Source of the DNA: Variovorax paradoxus
GTDB taxonomy: Bacteria > Pseudomonadota > Gammaproteobacteria > Burkholderiales > Burkholderiaceae_C
Direction of reading: 5' to 3'
NCBI RefSeq assembly: GCF_009498455.1
Contig: NZ_CP045644.1
Location: 1,302,001 to 1,366,000, forward strand
DNA: 64,000 nt
Shown here: piece after piece, positions 1 through 8,826 of the stretch
Numbering within the stretch: position 1 is the first letter of the stretch
How the letters are laid out: each line of letters begins with the position of its first letter
The notes under the pieces: model-generated
Databases searched by the model: none
The model's input: the letters and a program-made list of their open reading frames with translations, nothing else
Told to the model about the DNA's origin: nothing
Program-made: the position numbers and the translations under genes

Positions 1-182
1 GCGGGCTCGGCGAGAAGTTTTTGCCCGGCGGGCGCGAAGCGCGGCTGTGGCGCCAGCTGAAACAGCTGCACGCCCACACCACCGCCGCCGTCGAAGACGA
101 CTTCCAGGCCGTCTTCGGCCGCGCTTTCCAGCAGGCCTACGACCGCGAGATGGAACGCTTGAAGGAGGCGCGCCGTGCTTGA
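1..182 (+). CDS. tagH: TagH, type VI secretion FHA-domain protein, C-terminal end only
   Basis: The window opens inside this gene; reading from base 3, about 59 residues remain before the TGA at 180-182. The visible tail (GGREARLWRQLKQL, then EDDFQAVFGRAFQQAYD) resembles the conserved C-terminus of TagH/ImpI, the FHA phosphothreonine-binding scaffold of the T6SS threonine-phosphorylation switch. The N-terminal FHA domain lies outside the window, so the call rests on the tail and on context. The stop codon overlaps the GTG start of pppA, indicating translational coupling. Moderately sure. Confidence 0.7.
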   Translation, partial: GLGEKFLPGGREARLWRQLKQLHAHTTAAVEDDFQAVFGRAFQQAYDREMERLKEARRA

Positions 183-990
183 AGCCACCCGCACCTTCGC
201 CGTGCCCATCTCGACCTCGCAGTTCTCGTGCGTGGGCGAACGCAGCGGCAACCAGGACGCCATCGGTTACCACCTGGACGAACGCAACGCCTGCTTCGTC
301 GTGAGCGACGGCGTCGGCGGCCACGCGGGCGGCGAGCTGGCCTCGCGCATCGTGGTCGACACCGCGCTCAACACCTTCGTCGACCACCCGTCCGTCGCCG
401 CCGACGACATCCGCCATGCCGTGAAAGAGGCCAACGACGCCGTGCTCGCCAAGCAGCGCGAGCTGGCCGACCAGAACCGCATGAGCGCGACCATCGTCTC
501 GCTGTTCGTCGACCGCGCCACCGGCGAAGCCTGCTGGGCTCACGTCGGCGACAGCCGCCTCTACTGGTTCCGCCGCGGCGCGCTCATGCAGCGCACCGAG
601 GACCACAGCCTGTCCGAACGCTCCGGCGAGGCCGCCGCAGGCCAGGGCGCCAACGGCGGCGAGCGCCTGGTGAAGAGCAACCTGCTGTACCGCGCGCTCG
701 GTGCGCGCGCAACGGCGGAGACCTCAGTGTCGACACCGCAGCGGCTCGCCGATGGCGATGCGTTCCTGCTGTGCACCGACGGGCTCTGGCAGCTCATCTC
801 GCAGCAGGTGATGGAGCGATCGCTGCAGCTGGCGGCCAGCGCGGAAGAATGGCTGGCGTTGCTGCGGCGCGCGGCGGAGGCGAAGGCCGATGCGCTGCAG
901 GACAACTACTCGGCGTTGGCGGTGTGGGTGGGGGCGCCGCAGCAGGTGACGCTGGCGGGGGTGGCACGGCCGCCCGCGACGGCCGGTTGA
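175..990 (+). CDS. pppA: PppA/Stp1-type PP2C serine/threonine phosphatase of the T6SS
   Basis: A 271-residue cytosolic PP2C phosphatase. The metal-binding motifs are visible: GNQD with Asp28, DGVGGHAGGE at 45-54, HVGDSRLYW near 122-130, TDGLWQL near 200, and DNYSALAVWV near the C-terminus. In T6SS clusters this enzyme reverses PpkA phosphorylation of the FHA protein and so turns the apparatus down. The GTG start at 175 overlaps the tagH stop, fitting coupled translation. The kinase is not in the window and probably lies to the left. It converges on the DUF4150 gene with a strong hairpin between them. Confidence 0.9.
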   Translation: MLEATRTFAVPISTSQFSCVGERSGNQDAIGYHLDERNACFVVSDGVGGHAGGELASRIVVDTALNTFVDHPSVAADDIRHAVKEANDAVLAKQRELADQNRMSATIVSLFVDRATGEACWAHVGDSRLYWFRRGALMQRTEDHSLSERSGEAAAGQGANGGERLVKSNLLYRALGARATAETSVSTPQRLADGDAFLLCTDGLWQLISQQVMERSLQLAASAEEWLALLRRAAEAKADALQDNYSALAVWVGAPQQVTLAGVARPPATAG

Positions 991-999
991 AGCCTGCGC

Positions 1000-1028
1000 C
1001 GCGGCGAGGGCTTCAGCGCCTCGCCGCG
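1000..1028. terminator. Hairpin between convergent pppA and DUF4150 genes
   Basis: A perfect 10-bp stem (CGCGGCGAGG / CCTCGCCGCG) with a 9-nt loop fills the 42-bp gap between convergent genes. It could end transcription from both sides, but there is no T tract on either strand, so intrinsic termination is inferred from stem strength and position only. Confidence 0.5.
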
Positions 1029-1032
1029 CGGT

Positions 1033-1416
1033 TCAGGCGCACAGATTCACGCTGGTGAGCTGCGGCGGCGTTCCCAGGATGCCGTTGACGTTGCCGCGGT
1101 TCTGCTTGGTGAAGCTCGTCACGCGCGTGGCCGGCGAGCCCTTGATCAGGAAGGTGTTCGAGGCGGTGATCTTCTTCGACTGCCCCATGACGCTGGGCAC
1201 CCGCACGCCGAGCCCGATCCCCGCCGTGTCGCCGAAGGTGAGGGGGATCTTGGTCTTCTTGTTGTGCGCCATCATGCAGGACCAGAAGATGTTCGGCACG
1301 TTGGGGATCGCCATCAGGCCCAGCCCGATGTCGATGTGGGGAATGGGAACGGCCGGCGTCTTGCAGACGTCGGGCACGCCGATGTCGAGGCTGGGACCTT
1401 GGGCGGCAAAGAACAT
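1033..1416 (-). CDS. DUF4150 PAAR-like spike-tip protein
   Basis: A 127-residue protein starting MFFAAQGPSLDIGVPDVC, matching the DUF4150 (Tox-PAAR-like) family. The family forms a pointed tip on VgrG, often fused to or followed by a toxin. Here it is stand-alone: at 127 residues it is essentially just the tip domain. The start at 1416 is chosen because AAGGAG lies just upstream; earlier in-frame starts lack such a site. It is the last gene of the minus-strand T6SS run, with no effector gene after it before convergent pppA. Cargo is therefore unknown. Confidence 0.82.
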   Translation of the reverse strand: MFFAAQGPSLDIGVPDVCKTPAVPIPHIDIGLGLMAIPNVPNIFWSCMMAHNKKTKIPLTFGDTAGIGLGVRVPSVMGQSKKITASNTFLIKGSPATRVTSFTKQNRGNVNGILGTPPQLTSVNLCA

Positions 1417-1456
1417 CTCGGGGCTCCTTTGGAAAGTGATCGGTTGACGGGTGCAT

Positions 1457-2167
1457 TCAGCCCATGTGGATCTGCTTGGCATCCGCCTTGATCAGATCCT
1501 TGGCCGTGACCACGGTATTTCTTCCATGCACGCGCGCCATCTCGCTGGCGTTGTAGTCGATCTGGCCCGCATGCACCTGGTCCACGCCCTCGGTCATGCG
1601 GAAGGCCGACTTGCTCAGGTGCACGAGGCGGTCGACGATGGCTTCGTAGACGCGGCCGACAACGCGCATGTTCAACACCGTCGCGCGCGCTTCCACGCCC
1701 TGGTAGCTCATGTGGCCGACCTGGCATTCGGCCGCCTGCGCGTCCAGGTGCAGTTGCGCGGTGTCCATGCGCAGCGCGCGCGGGCCGCTCAGCTGCAGCT
1801 CGCTGGCCGCTTGCACCCTGACCGCACCGCGCTGCGAGGCCAGCGTGAGATCGCCCGCGACCTCGATGTGGGCGACACCTGCATCGGCCTGCTCGGCCAC
1901 CGCCGTCAGGTAGAGGCGACGCTCGTCGGGACCGCTGACGAGCACGATGTCGCCGATTTCGGGCCGCAACAGGCAGCTGGCGGCGCGCAGGCACCGCAAC
2001 ACATGCCCGTCGCTGTCCACGCTGTGGATGCCGCCGGGCAGGATGGCCGTGACGGTACCCAGCGCATTGACCACACCGCCGCCCTCAGGCCTGGGGCCAG
2101 CGGCGGCGCGGGTGCGCATGTCGCGGCGTGCGGGGGGCGCGTCGGAAACTGTGTCTCTGATCGTCAT
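1457..2167 (-). CDS. DUF3540 domain protein, T6SS adaptor-module component
   Basis: A 236-residue protein. The N-terminal 30 residues are disordered and Arg/Ala-rich. The middle (NALGTVTAILPGG, LVSGPDERRLYLTAV) is followed by a beta-rich stretch with repeated short strands (AGDLTLASQRGAVRVQAAS) of the kind seen in VgrG needles. DUF3540 genes recur with DUF2169, pentapeptide and DUF4150 genes in T6SS loci; the precise role is not established. The ATG overlaps the upstream stop (ATGA) and has AAGGA before it. Confidence 0.75.
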   Translation of the reverse strand: MTIRDTVSDAPPARRDMRTRAAAGPRPEGGGVVNALGTVTAILPGGIHSVDSDGHVLRCLRAASCLLRPEIGDIVLVSGPDERRLYLTAVAEQADAGVAHIEVAGDLTLASQRGAVRVQAASELQLSGPRALRMDTAQLHLDAQAAECQVGHMSYQGVEARATVLNMRVVGRVYEAIVDRLVHLSKSAFRMTEGVDQVHAGQIDYNASEMARVHGRNTVVTAKDLIKADAKQIHMG

Positions 2168-3291
2168 GTTCGGGAATCCTTTTCTGCGGCCTGCCGCGCC
2201 GCGCCAGCTTCGCCGCGCCGCCTGGAGGGATCGCGATGGCTCGGTCGGCGCGCGGAGTAGGCCTCGGCCTCGTACAACGCATCCTCCTGGAGCAGCAGGC
2301 CGCCGCGGTCGGAGAACAGCGTGCCCTCGAGCACCGCGCGGTGCACCTTGGTGCGCATCAGCGCGGCACCACGAAAATCGGCGCCGCGCAGATCGGCGTA
2401 GGAGAAATCGGAATAGGCAAGTTGTGCCTCCGAGAACTGCGCGGCGTTGCAACGTGCGCGGTGGAAGACGCATTGCTCCAGTTGGGCACCCGCCAGATCG
2501 GCGCCGTCCAGCCGCGCATCGGCCCAGACGCTCTGGAAGAAATGGCCGCCGTTGAAGGCCACGCCGCCCAGGTCCGCGCCCACGAACACGCTGTGCGCCG
2601 CGGCCGCGCGCCGGAACGATCCGCCCTCGATGCGCGCCCCCTTGAAGTTGCACTGGCGCAGCGTCGCTTCGTCGAAGTCGCAGCCGGCGAGGTTGGCATC
2701 GGGAAACTGGCACAGGCTGAAGGTCTGCCCACGGAACACCTGTCCCGACAGATCGCACTCGGAAAAGACGCATCGCTCGAAACTGCAGCGCGCGAACACT
2801 GCGGAGCGCAGGTCGGCCCGGTAGAAGATGGCGCCGTCGAGCGGCGCGCCGGAGAAATCCGTCCGGTCGAGCCGCGCCCCGTAGAACACCAGCATCTCGG
2901 ACTTGATGCCGCGCAGCGAAGTCCCGACCAGTTCGCAGTCGGAGATGCCGATCACATCGCCCTCGACACCATCGAAGCGCGCGTGCGCAAGCCGCGTGTT
3001 GTAAAAGCTCGTGCCATGCATGGTGGCGCCGTCCATCGCGGCGCCTTCGGCATTCACGCCGTAGAAGTTGCAGCGGTCCAGCACGGCGCGCTCGAGCCTG
3101 GCGCGGCCCAGTCCGCAGTCCCCGAAGACGCTGCCCTTGAGAGAGGCGCCCGACAGGTCCGCACCCGTGAAGTCGCTCTCGATGAACATGCCGCCCGACA
3201 GGTCCAGGCCGCGCAAATCCATGCCGGCCAGGTTCTGGTTGGCGATCTCCTGCCCGCGCTTGACCATGACCTGCACCTCCTTCGGCGTCAT
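2164..3291 (-). CDS. Pentapeptide-repeat protein of the T6SS adaptor module
   Basis: A 375-residue protein. After a short start (MTPKEVQVMVKRGQEIANQN) almost the whole chain is A(D/N)LXX-type pentapeptide repeats (GADLSGASL, GADLRGADFRGAAL and many degenerate units). These predict a long right-handed quadrilateral beta-helix. The last ~40 residues are charged and disordered. There is no enzyme domain and no signal peptide. It overlaps its neighbours by 4 bp on both sides, so it is translated with the DUF2169 and DUF3540 proteins. It could be a structural extension, an adaptor or cargo; the sequence does not decide. Confidence 0.78.
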   Translation of the reverse strand: MTPKEVQVMVKRGQEIANQNLAGMDLRGLDLSGGMFIESDFTGADLSGASLKGSVFGDCGLGRARLERAVLDRCNFYGVNAEGAAMDGATMHGTSFYNTRLAHARFDGVEGDVIGISDCELVGTSLRGIKSEMLVFYGARLDRTDFSGAPLDGAIFYRADLRSAVFARCSFERCVFSECDLSGQVFRGQTFSLCQFPDANLAGCDFDEATLRQCNFKGARIEGGSFRRAAAAHSVFVGADLGGVAFNGGHFFQSVWADARLDGADLAGAQLEQCVFHRARCNAAQFSEAQLAYSDFSYADLRGADFRGAALMRTKVHRAVLEGTLFSDRGGLLLQEDALYEAEAYSARRPSHRDPSRRRGEAGAARQAAEKDSRT

Positions 3292-5954
3292 CGCGGGCCC
3301 TCCTGCGCCTTGCGCCTGGGCACCGTGACCACGTTGACGGTGTAGGCCTCGTCGAAACGCGTGGTGTCGTCGATCAGGCACCGGGACAGGTCGGCCTGGA
3401 ACAGGTTGGCCCGGTGGAAATCGGTGGCCACGAGGATGGCCTTGCTGAAGTCGGCCTCGATCAGGCTGGCATCGACCAGCGAAGCGGCGGTGAGATCGGT
3501 GCGCACGAAATCGGAACCGTCGGCGTTGGCGCCCCCGAGGCGGGCGCCCCGCATGGAGGCATCGGTGAAGTCGGTGTTGTCGAGCTTCGCATCGCGGAAG
3601 TCGGCTTCGTCCAGGCGGATCGACTGCAGGTTGCATTCGATCAGCGTCGCGCCCTGGAAGTCGGCCTTGCGCAAATCGGTCGATCCCACGAAACAGGTCG
3701 CGACCAGGCGCGCATCGGAGAAGTCCATCGCATCGGTGCAGTCGGTATCGGTCCAGTCGCAGGTGTCGAGCGTTGCGCCGCAAAAGCGCAGCCCGCCCGC
3801 CTGGCATTCGATCCAGTCCACCTTGTGAAAGCTGGCGCCCTCGAAATCCAGGCCGTTCAGACGGGAGCCCTCGGTGAAGCTCAGGTTCCGCAGCTGCGCA
3901 CGCTCGAAGCCGCAGTTCTCCCACACCACGCCCTCCGCCTCATGGAGATCGAAAAATGTGTCGGCGAATCTGCAGCCGCGCGCGGCCATGCCTTCGAGTT
4001 GGGTGGACTCGAAGCGCGCACCGGTGAAATCCGAGTCCTCGCACTGCGCCAGCGCCAGGTTGGCGTCCTTGAGGTTCACTCCCCGCATCGAGGTGCCCGC
4101 AAGGCGTGCACGCGCGAGCAGTGCATCCGACAGATCGCCACCATCGAGCCTGCTGCCGCTGAGATCGGCGCACTCCAGCATCGCGCGGTGCCAGCATGCG
4201 CCGCGCAGGTCCATGTCGCTGAGATCCGCGCCCGTGAGATCCATGTCGGACAGGTCGCGCGCGCCGGCCATGCGACGCTCGACGTCCATGCGCGTTTCGG
4301 CCGACCGCTCCCCGGACATCTTGTCCGCCGCATCCTGGTGTTGTGCCGTGCGGCGGTAGTTCTCGAGCAACTGGCGCGCGGCAGCGTCATGAATCTCGCG
4401 CAACTGCGCTATCTGCTCGGGCGTCGGAGAAAACCCGCTGCCCTCGGACTGGGCGACGATGCTTTCGATGCGCGCCCACCTGTCCACCGTCGGCGGGCCC
4501 TTCTGTGTCGACGATTCGGTCTGTTGCACCAGGTCCGACGTGTCGAAGCCCGCCTTGCGCGAGTGCACGGCGTTCGCCTTGGCGGCCTCGTCGAGTTCGC
4601 GGCGCGCCACCTCGATCTTCTGGCGATGCTCCTCGATGAGCACCTTGCGCTGGGCCATGTAGGCCGGCAGTTCGCGCAGGGTGGGCACCTTCTCCATGAG
4701 ATCGACGGCGGGCGGCTCCTCCTGCCCGGCCACGCCCAGGCCCGAGGACTTGAACGACACCTTCATGCGCTCGCGCTCGTAGTCGGCGCGCGCCTGCATG
4801 TTGCGTCGCATCGGCGATGGCTCGAACTGCGCGTCGAGGTCGGGCCACGGGCCGATGATCGGATCGGGCAGCAACAGGTCGTCGCGCATGCCGTAGAGCG
4901 CGCGGTCTTCCGACTCGCTGCGCAGCACCAGCACGTCGCGCCAGCCATCGAGCCCCTGGGGCGGCAGGGCCGCCTCCTCCATGGCGATCATGGCGTGCGT
5001 GACGTCCGCCGCGTCGTCCTGTTCGACTTCCACGAAGCCGTGGTAGATCAGGCCCACGCGCTCCAGGTGCGGAAAGAACCAGGCGGTAGTCAGGCGCATC
5101 GGCACGTCGTGCAGCGTGCCTTCGTCGAGCTTCACGCTGTTGATGGGGCCGCGCACGACGATGGCACGAGCGCGCCAGTCGGGCAGCCGGCCGTGCTGCA
5201 CCGTGCGGTCGGGATGCAGGTTCCAGAGTTCGAACTGCGCGCCCGCCAGTTCGCCGTCTTCGCGCCCGAACCATTGGTCCGGCGGCGCGGCATTGAAGAA
5301 GGCCCAGTCCATGTCCTTCGCGTAGCCGGGATAGAGATGGTTCTGCCAATGCTCGTCGTACTGGCGGCCCAGCCGGTCCGCGCGCGAGGGCCGCGTGGCC
5401 TCGACGGGCCCGAACCCCGCGGGCTGCACGGTCTGGTCGGGCCGCTGCACGCGGGCGCGCGGATCCTCGATGTTCGCAAGGCGCTGCGCCCGGACACCGC
5501 CGACCTGCTCGTGCGCCTGCCCGATGCCACCCGGATTCTCGGCAAACCCCGGGCCGCCGAAGGCATGGCCCCAGTCGATGCGCATCGACTCGAAGGGCTG
5601 CGGGGCGCTCGGCCTGCCATCGACCCAGAAGCGGTCGCCGAAGACCAGCAGGTCCTTCTGCCGTGCGCCGACGCGGACACGGACCGCGCATTGCGTCTTG
5701 TCCTGCTGCTGGCGCGTGTAGGCCGAGCCCGTGACGAGGAATTCCGGATGCAGCTTCGGCATGCCCAGGTCGAACGCGCCGTCGATGCCCACCTCCTCGC
5801 CGAAGATCTTCCAGCACTCCTGCTCCGGGATGAGCCGGGCATCGCTGCCCAGGCGATCGGTCATCGCGATGGCGGTCACGGCCAGCCAGTGGCGTCCGTC
5901 GTTGGCGAAGGGTCGGGTCAGCATGCCCAGACGCAACGGTTTGATGATTTTCAT
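3288..5954 (-). CDS. DUF2169 adaptor fused to a pentapeptide-repeat domain
   Basis: An 888-residue fusion. Residues 1 to about 400 match DUF2169, a family acting as chaperone/adaptor that loads effectors or PAAR-like tips onto VgrG. Residues roughly 440-560 are charged and partly coiled-coil (EEHRQKIEVARRELDEAAK). From about 565 to 865 there are pentapeptide repeats (ARDLSDMDLTGADLSDMDL onwards). The fused repeat domain and the separate downstream pentapeptide protein suggest the two beta-helices work together. The ATG overlaps the upstream stop by 4 bp. The DUF2169 call is firm; the biochemical role is inferred from the family. Confidence 0.82.
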   Translation of the reverse strand: MKIIKPLRLGMLTRPFANDGRHWLAVTAIAMTDRLGSDARLIPEQECWKIFGEEVGIDGAFDLGMPKLHPEFLVTGSAYTRQQQDKTQCAVRVRVGARQKDLLVFGDRFWVDGRPSAPQPFESMRIDWGHAFGGPGFAENPGGIGQAHEQVGGVRAQRLANIEDPRARVQRPDQTVQPAGFGPVEATRPSRADRLGRQYDEHWQNHLYPGYAKDMDWAFFNAAPPDQWFGREDGELAGAQFELWNLHPDRTVQHGRLPDWRARAIVVRGPINSVKLDEGTLHDVPMRLTTAWFFPHLERVGLIYHGFVEVEQDDAADVTHAMIAMEEAALPPQGLDGWRDVLVLRSESEDRALYGMRDDLLLPDPIIGPWPDLDAQFEPSPMRRNMQARADYERERMKVSFKSSGLGVAGQEEPPAVDLMEKVPTLRELPAYMAQRKVLIEEHRQKIEVARRELDEAAKANAVHSRKAGFDTSDLVQQTESSTQKGPPTVDRWARIESIVAQSEGSGFSPTPEQIAQLREIHDAAARQLLENYRRTAQHQDAADKMSGERSAETRMDVERRMAGARDLSDMDLTGADLSDMDLRGACWHRAMLECADLSGSRLDGGDLSDALLARARLAGTSMRGVNLKDANLALAQCEDSDFTGARFESTQLEGMAARGCRFADTFFDLHEAEGVVWENCGFERAQLRNLSFTEGSRLNGLDFEGASFHKVDWIECQAGGLRFCGATLDTCDWTDTDCTDAMDFSDARLVATCFVGSTDLRKADFQGATLIECNLQSIRLDEADFRDAKLDNTDFTDASMRGARLGGANADGSDFVRTDLTAASLVDASLIEADFSKAILVATDFHRANLFQADLSRCLIDDTTRFDEAYTVNVVTVPRRKAQEGPR

Positions 5955-6403
5955 GCGTCGATCGAGGAGGGAATCTCGAGCTGCGTGCGGTCGCGATCCA
6001 CCGCGACGCGCAGCGCCGTCGGGCTCTTGGCGTAGACGATGGGCAGCGGGCGGCCACCCGAGAAGTTGGCCAGCAGTTCCTGGTCGATGAAGGTCCGCAG
6101 GGTCACGCGATGATGCTCGCCATCCGAATCCGTGAACGTGATCAGCAGCTCCGCAGCCGCCATGTTTGGCGAACCTCCGCGCCAGGTCACCAGGCGGAAT
6201 CCGGGCCGGGCCAGGGCCAGGATCTGGGCCACCGCGCGCGCGCCCTCGTGGCGCAGCGCCTCCCACTCCTGCTCCTCCGCGACATGCGCCGCCTTGGTCG
6301 CGCTGCCGGCGCGAAAGACGCGCGAGCTGCCGAACGTCGACACCATCAGGACCGCAACGCCGAGGACGGCGACCGCTATTTCCAGCCATCTCATGGTCTG
6401 CAT
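5951..6403 (-). CDS. Small membrane-anchored protein of unknown function in the T6SS locus
   Basis: A 150-residue protein with one N-terminal transmembrane helix (about residues 5-24, EIAVAVLGVAVLMVSTFG) and a soluble remainder that would be periplasmic or cytosolic depending on orientation. I do not recognise the family. The soluble part mixes helix and strand (LLITFTDSDGEHHRVTLRTF). It lies between vgrG1 and the DUF2169 gene and overlaps the latter by 4 bp. That position suits an accessory or immunity-like protein, but nothing in the sequence proves it. A second in-frame Met at 6394 is an alternative start. Confidence 0.6.
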   Translation of the reverse strand: MQTMRWLEIAVAVLGVAVLMVSTFGSSRVFRAGSATKAAHVAEEQEWEALRHEGARAVAQILALARPGFRLVTWRGGSPNMAAAELLITFTDSDGEHHRVTLRTFIDQELLANFSGGRPLPIVYAKSPTALRVAVDRDRTQLEIPSSIDA

Positions 6404-6428
6404 CCGCCGGGATTCCCTCGTGATGGCT

Positions 6429-8771
6429 TCATTTCTCGACGTCGAATGCGCTCTTGAAGAACTGCGCCGCTCCGGCCACGATCAACAATGGATCGAGCCA
6501 GAAATGGTAGTGACCGAGTTCCTGCCTGCTGACTGCCTGCACCCAGTTGACGGCTGAGACATTCACGAACGCCCCCTTCTGCAGCAGCGTGTTGCGCACC
6601 GCCAGCTGGAACTTGGCGGTGTAGGAGTCGGCCGAGCCCGCCACGAACAGGGCCTGGTGGCCGATGCCTTCCTTGACCGCATGGAGCCACCACTTGGCAT
6701 CCAACGAGTTGACGGTCTTGACCGGCGTGTTCTCGATATCGACGCCGGTCACATTGATCTTGAGGGTACCTGGCACGTGGATCGTATGGCTGCTGCCGGA
6801 CAGATGAAGAACGGTCGGCGCGAAGATCACTTTCGGCCCGGTCACGGTGGTGAGCTTGGGACCCTGCACCAACGTCATGTCGATCGCGTTCACCACCTCC
6901 ACCCGGGTTGCACCGGTGATGCGGATGTCCGCCCCGCTGACCAGGCGCAGCACGCTGCCGTTGATCGTCACCAGCACTTCGCCATTGACCGTCTCGGTGA
7001 TGCCGCCGGTGACCGTGCGCATCTCCCCGCCCGTGATCGTCTCGGTCGCACCGCCCGTGATCGTGCGTTGCTCGCCGCCCGCCACCGTCTCGGTCGCGCC
7101 GCCCGTCACCGTGCGCTCTTCGCCGCCGTCGATCGTCTCCACCGCACCGGCGGTGATGTGCCGCTCCTCGCCCGCCTCGTAGGTTGCCGACTCGTGCCCC
7201 TTGATCAGCGTCGTGCGCGTTTTGTCGGTCGTGTGCGTCTCGTCGCCCTCCACCTCCACGTCGAGGTTGCGCTCGGCGTGCAGCAGAACCTGCTCGGCGC
7301 CCCTCTTGTCTTCGAACACGAAGGCGTTCGCGTTCGCGGGCGAGCCGCCCTTGGTTGAACGCGACACGATGCCGCTCTGGATGGCCTCGCCCGGCAGGTC
7401 GAACGGCGGCATCTGGTCGGCGTTGTAGACACGGCCGACGATGAGGGGACGGTCGACACGGCCCGCGATGAAATCGACCACCACCTCCTGCCCGATGCGC
7501 GGCACGTGCACGGTGCCGTAGCCATCGCCCGCCCAGGCCTGCGAGACGCGCACCCAGGCTGAACTGTTTTCATTGCGCTGGCCTTCGCGGTCCCAGTGAA
7601 ACTGGACCTTCACGCGGCCGTATTCGTCCGTCCAGATCTCCTCGCCCTCGGGGCCCACCACCGTCGCGGTCTGCGGCCCGCTCGTGCGCGGCATCTGCGT
7701 CTGTCGCGGTGCGCGGTAGGGGTTGTCCGCAGGCTGCGCGACGAAATCGAAGCCGTACATGCCCGATGCGCTGCCGGTGGCATACCCACCCTCGCGCAGC
7801 ATGTAGGCAACCGAGACGATCAGGTGCTCGCGGTTGTCGTCCTCGCGCGGCGCGTTGCGCATGGTGAACCTGGCGCCCGGCGCCATGCCGCGCACCGTGG
7901 CATGGCCGGTGCTGCGCGAGGCCAGCGACTGCGCCTCTTCCAGCCGCACGCGTGCATAGTGCTCGGCCTGTCCGGCATCGACGTACTCGCCGAGCCACTC
8001 GTGCATGTCGTAGCCGGCGTTGTCATGCGCGCGCGGCTGGCTGCGCGTGCTGCCGAGGTCGCTCTTTGGCGTGGTGAAGTTGAAGTCGTTCACCGCGTAG
8101 CTGCCCGTGCGAACCTCCTCGGTCACCTGCCAGTCGTCGATGACCTCCATGTCCTCGCGGATGTCGCGGTCGGCCGCGAAGTAGTCGATGGTCTCGTAGC
8201 CCGGCATCGGCTCGTGGGCCCCCGCATCGTCGGCCAGCACCAGTGTATGGCGGCCCTTCTCGTGCTTGAAGTAATAGTAGATGCCCTCCAGCTCCATCAG
8301 TCGGCTCACGAAGTCGAGGTCGCTCTCGTTGTATTGCGCACAGTACGCCCACTGCCGGTAGCTGCCGCTCAACTTCTTCTCGAACGCAAAGCCGTAGGCG
8401 CCGAACACATCTTCGAGGATGTCCACGACCGACTTGTTCTGGAAGATCCTGCTGCCGCTCGAGAACGATAGATACCAAAGCCAGGGGCGCAATACGGCGC
8501 GATAGATCGTGTATCGCGAAGTCCCGCCTTCCCGGCCCACCTTTGAAAAACGCACCACCTGGCCGTCAAGGAAGCGCGGGGCGCCGACTGCGGTCTTGAT
8601 CTCCAGCGACAACGGTTTTCCGAGAAGCGACTTCGGATCGATCGCCACGTCTGTGCTGAGCAATTCGACCTCGAACTCGTAGGGCCGCGACAGGCGCTCG
8701 ATGCCTTGCATCGAGCGCAGCAGCAGCTGATCTTCGCCCAGTGGAGTGTGGGTCTTCACGATGCGGTCCAT
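6429..8771 (-). CDS. vgrG: VgrG spike protein 1 (TssI)
   Basis: About 780 residues, longer than a minimal VgrG (~600-650). The gp27-like N-terminal half contains RPYEFEVELLS, YCAQYNESDLDFVSRLMELEGIYYYF and the gp5-type OB fold (GPEGEEIWTDEYGRVKVQFHWD). Residues about 470-620 are beta-helix repeats of the form TVTGGATETVAGGEQRT. The ~150-residue C-terminal tail is unlike a known toxin. The ATG at 8771 is preferred (CAGGAG upstream); a TTG at 8804 would add 11 residues. The repeat-encoding DNA is nearly identical to vgrG2/3 whereas the N-terminal DNA is not, implying gene conversion. Confidence 0.9.
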   Translation of the reverse strand: MDRIVKTHTPLGEDQLLLRSMQGIERLSRPYEFEVELLSTDVAIDPKSLLGKPLSLEIKTAVGAPRFLDGQVVRFSKVGREGGTSRYTIYRAVLRPWLWYLSFSSGSRIFQNKSVVDILEDVFGAYGFAFEKKLSGSYRQWAYCAQYNESDLDFVSRLMELEGIYYYFKHEKGRHTLVLADDAGAHEPMPGYETIDYFAADRDIREDMEVIDDWQVTEEVRTGSYAVNDFNFTTPKSDLGSTRSQPRAHDNAGYDMHEWLGEYVDAGQAEHYARVRLEEAQSLASRSTGHATVRGMAPGARFTMRNAPREDDNREHLIVSVAYMLREGGYATGSASGMYGFDFVAQPADNPYRAPRQTQMPRTSGPQTATVVGPEGEEIWTDEYGRVKVQFHWDREGQRNENSSAWVRVSQAWAGDGYGTVHVPRIGQEVVVDFIAGRVDRPLIVGRVYNADQMPPFDLPGEAIQSGIVSRSTKGGSPANANAFVFEDKRGAEQVLLHAERNLDVEVEGDETHTTDKTRTTLIKGHESATYEAGEERHITAGAVETIDGGEERTVTGGATETVAGGEQRTITGGATETITGGEMRTVTGGITETVNGEVLVTINGSVLRLVSGADIRITGATRVEVVNAIDMTLVQGPKLTTVTGPKVIFAPTVLHLSGSSHTIHVPGTLKINVTGVDIENTPVKTVNSLDAKWWLHAVKEGIGHQALFVAGSADSYTAKFQLAVRNTLLQKGAFVNVSAVNWVQAVSRQELGHYHFWLDPLLIVAGAAQFFKSAFDVEK
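6981..7336 (-). repeat. VgrG1 segment sharing a conversion tract with vgrG2 and vgrG3
   Basis: This ~356-bp block encodes the TGGATET-type beta repeats and the start of the needle. By eye it is almost identical to 9367-9722 and its vgrG3 counterpart (about 11716-12071), while sequence on both sides diverges clearly. The protein repeats are a ~10-residue unit (TVTGGATETV, AGGEQRTITG). Confidence 0.7.
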
Positions 8772-8826
8772 GGGCTCGGAAACTCCTGATGGGTGGATGT
8801 GCAAGGCCGGCTGCGATGCAGCAGGA

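Noticed and set aside
3414..6035. 873-residue plus-strand open frame opposite the DUF2169 fusion
   Set aside because: Composition is that of an antisense shadow and the minus-strand protein has recognisable domains with coupled neighbours.
6981..7336. Possible CRISPR-like repeat array
   Set aside because: The regular repeats are within a coding frame and encode VgrG beta-helix units; spacing and spacers are not CRISPR-like.
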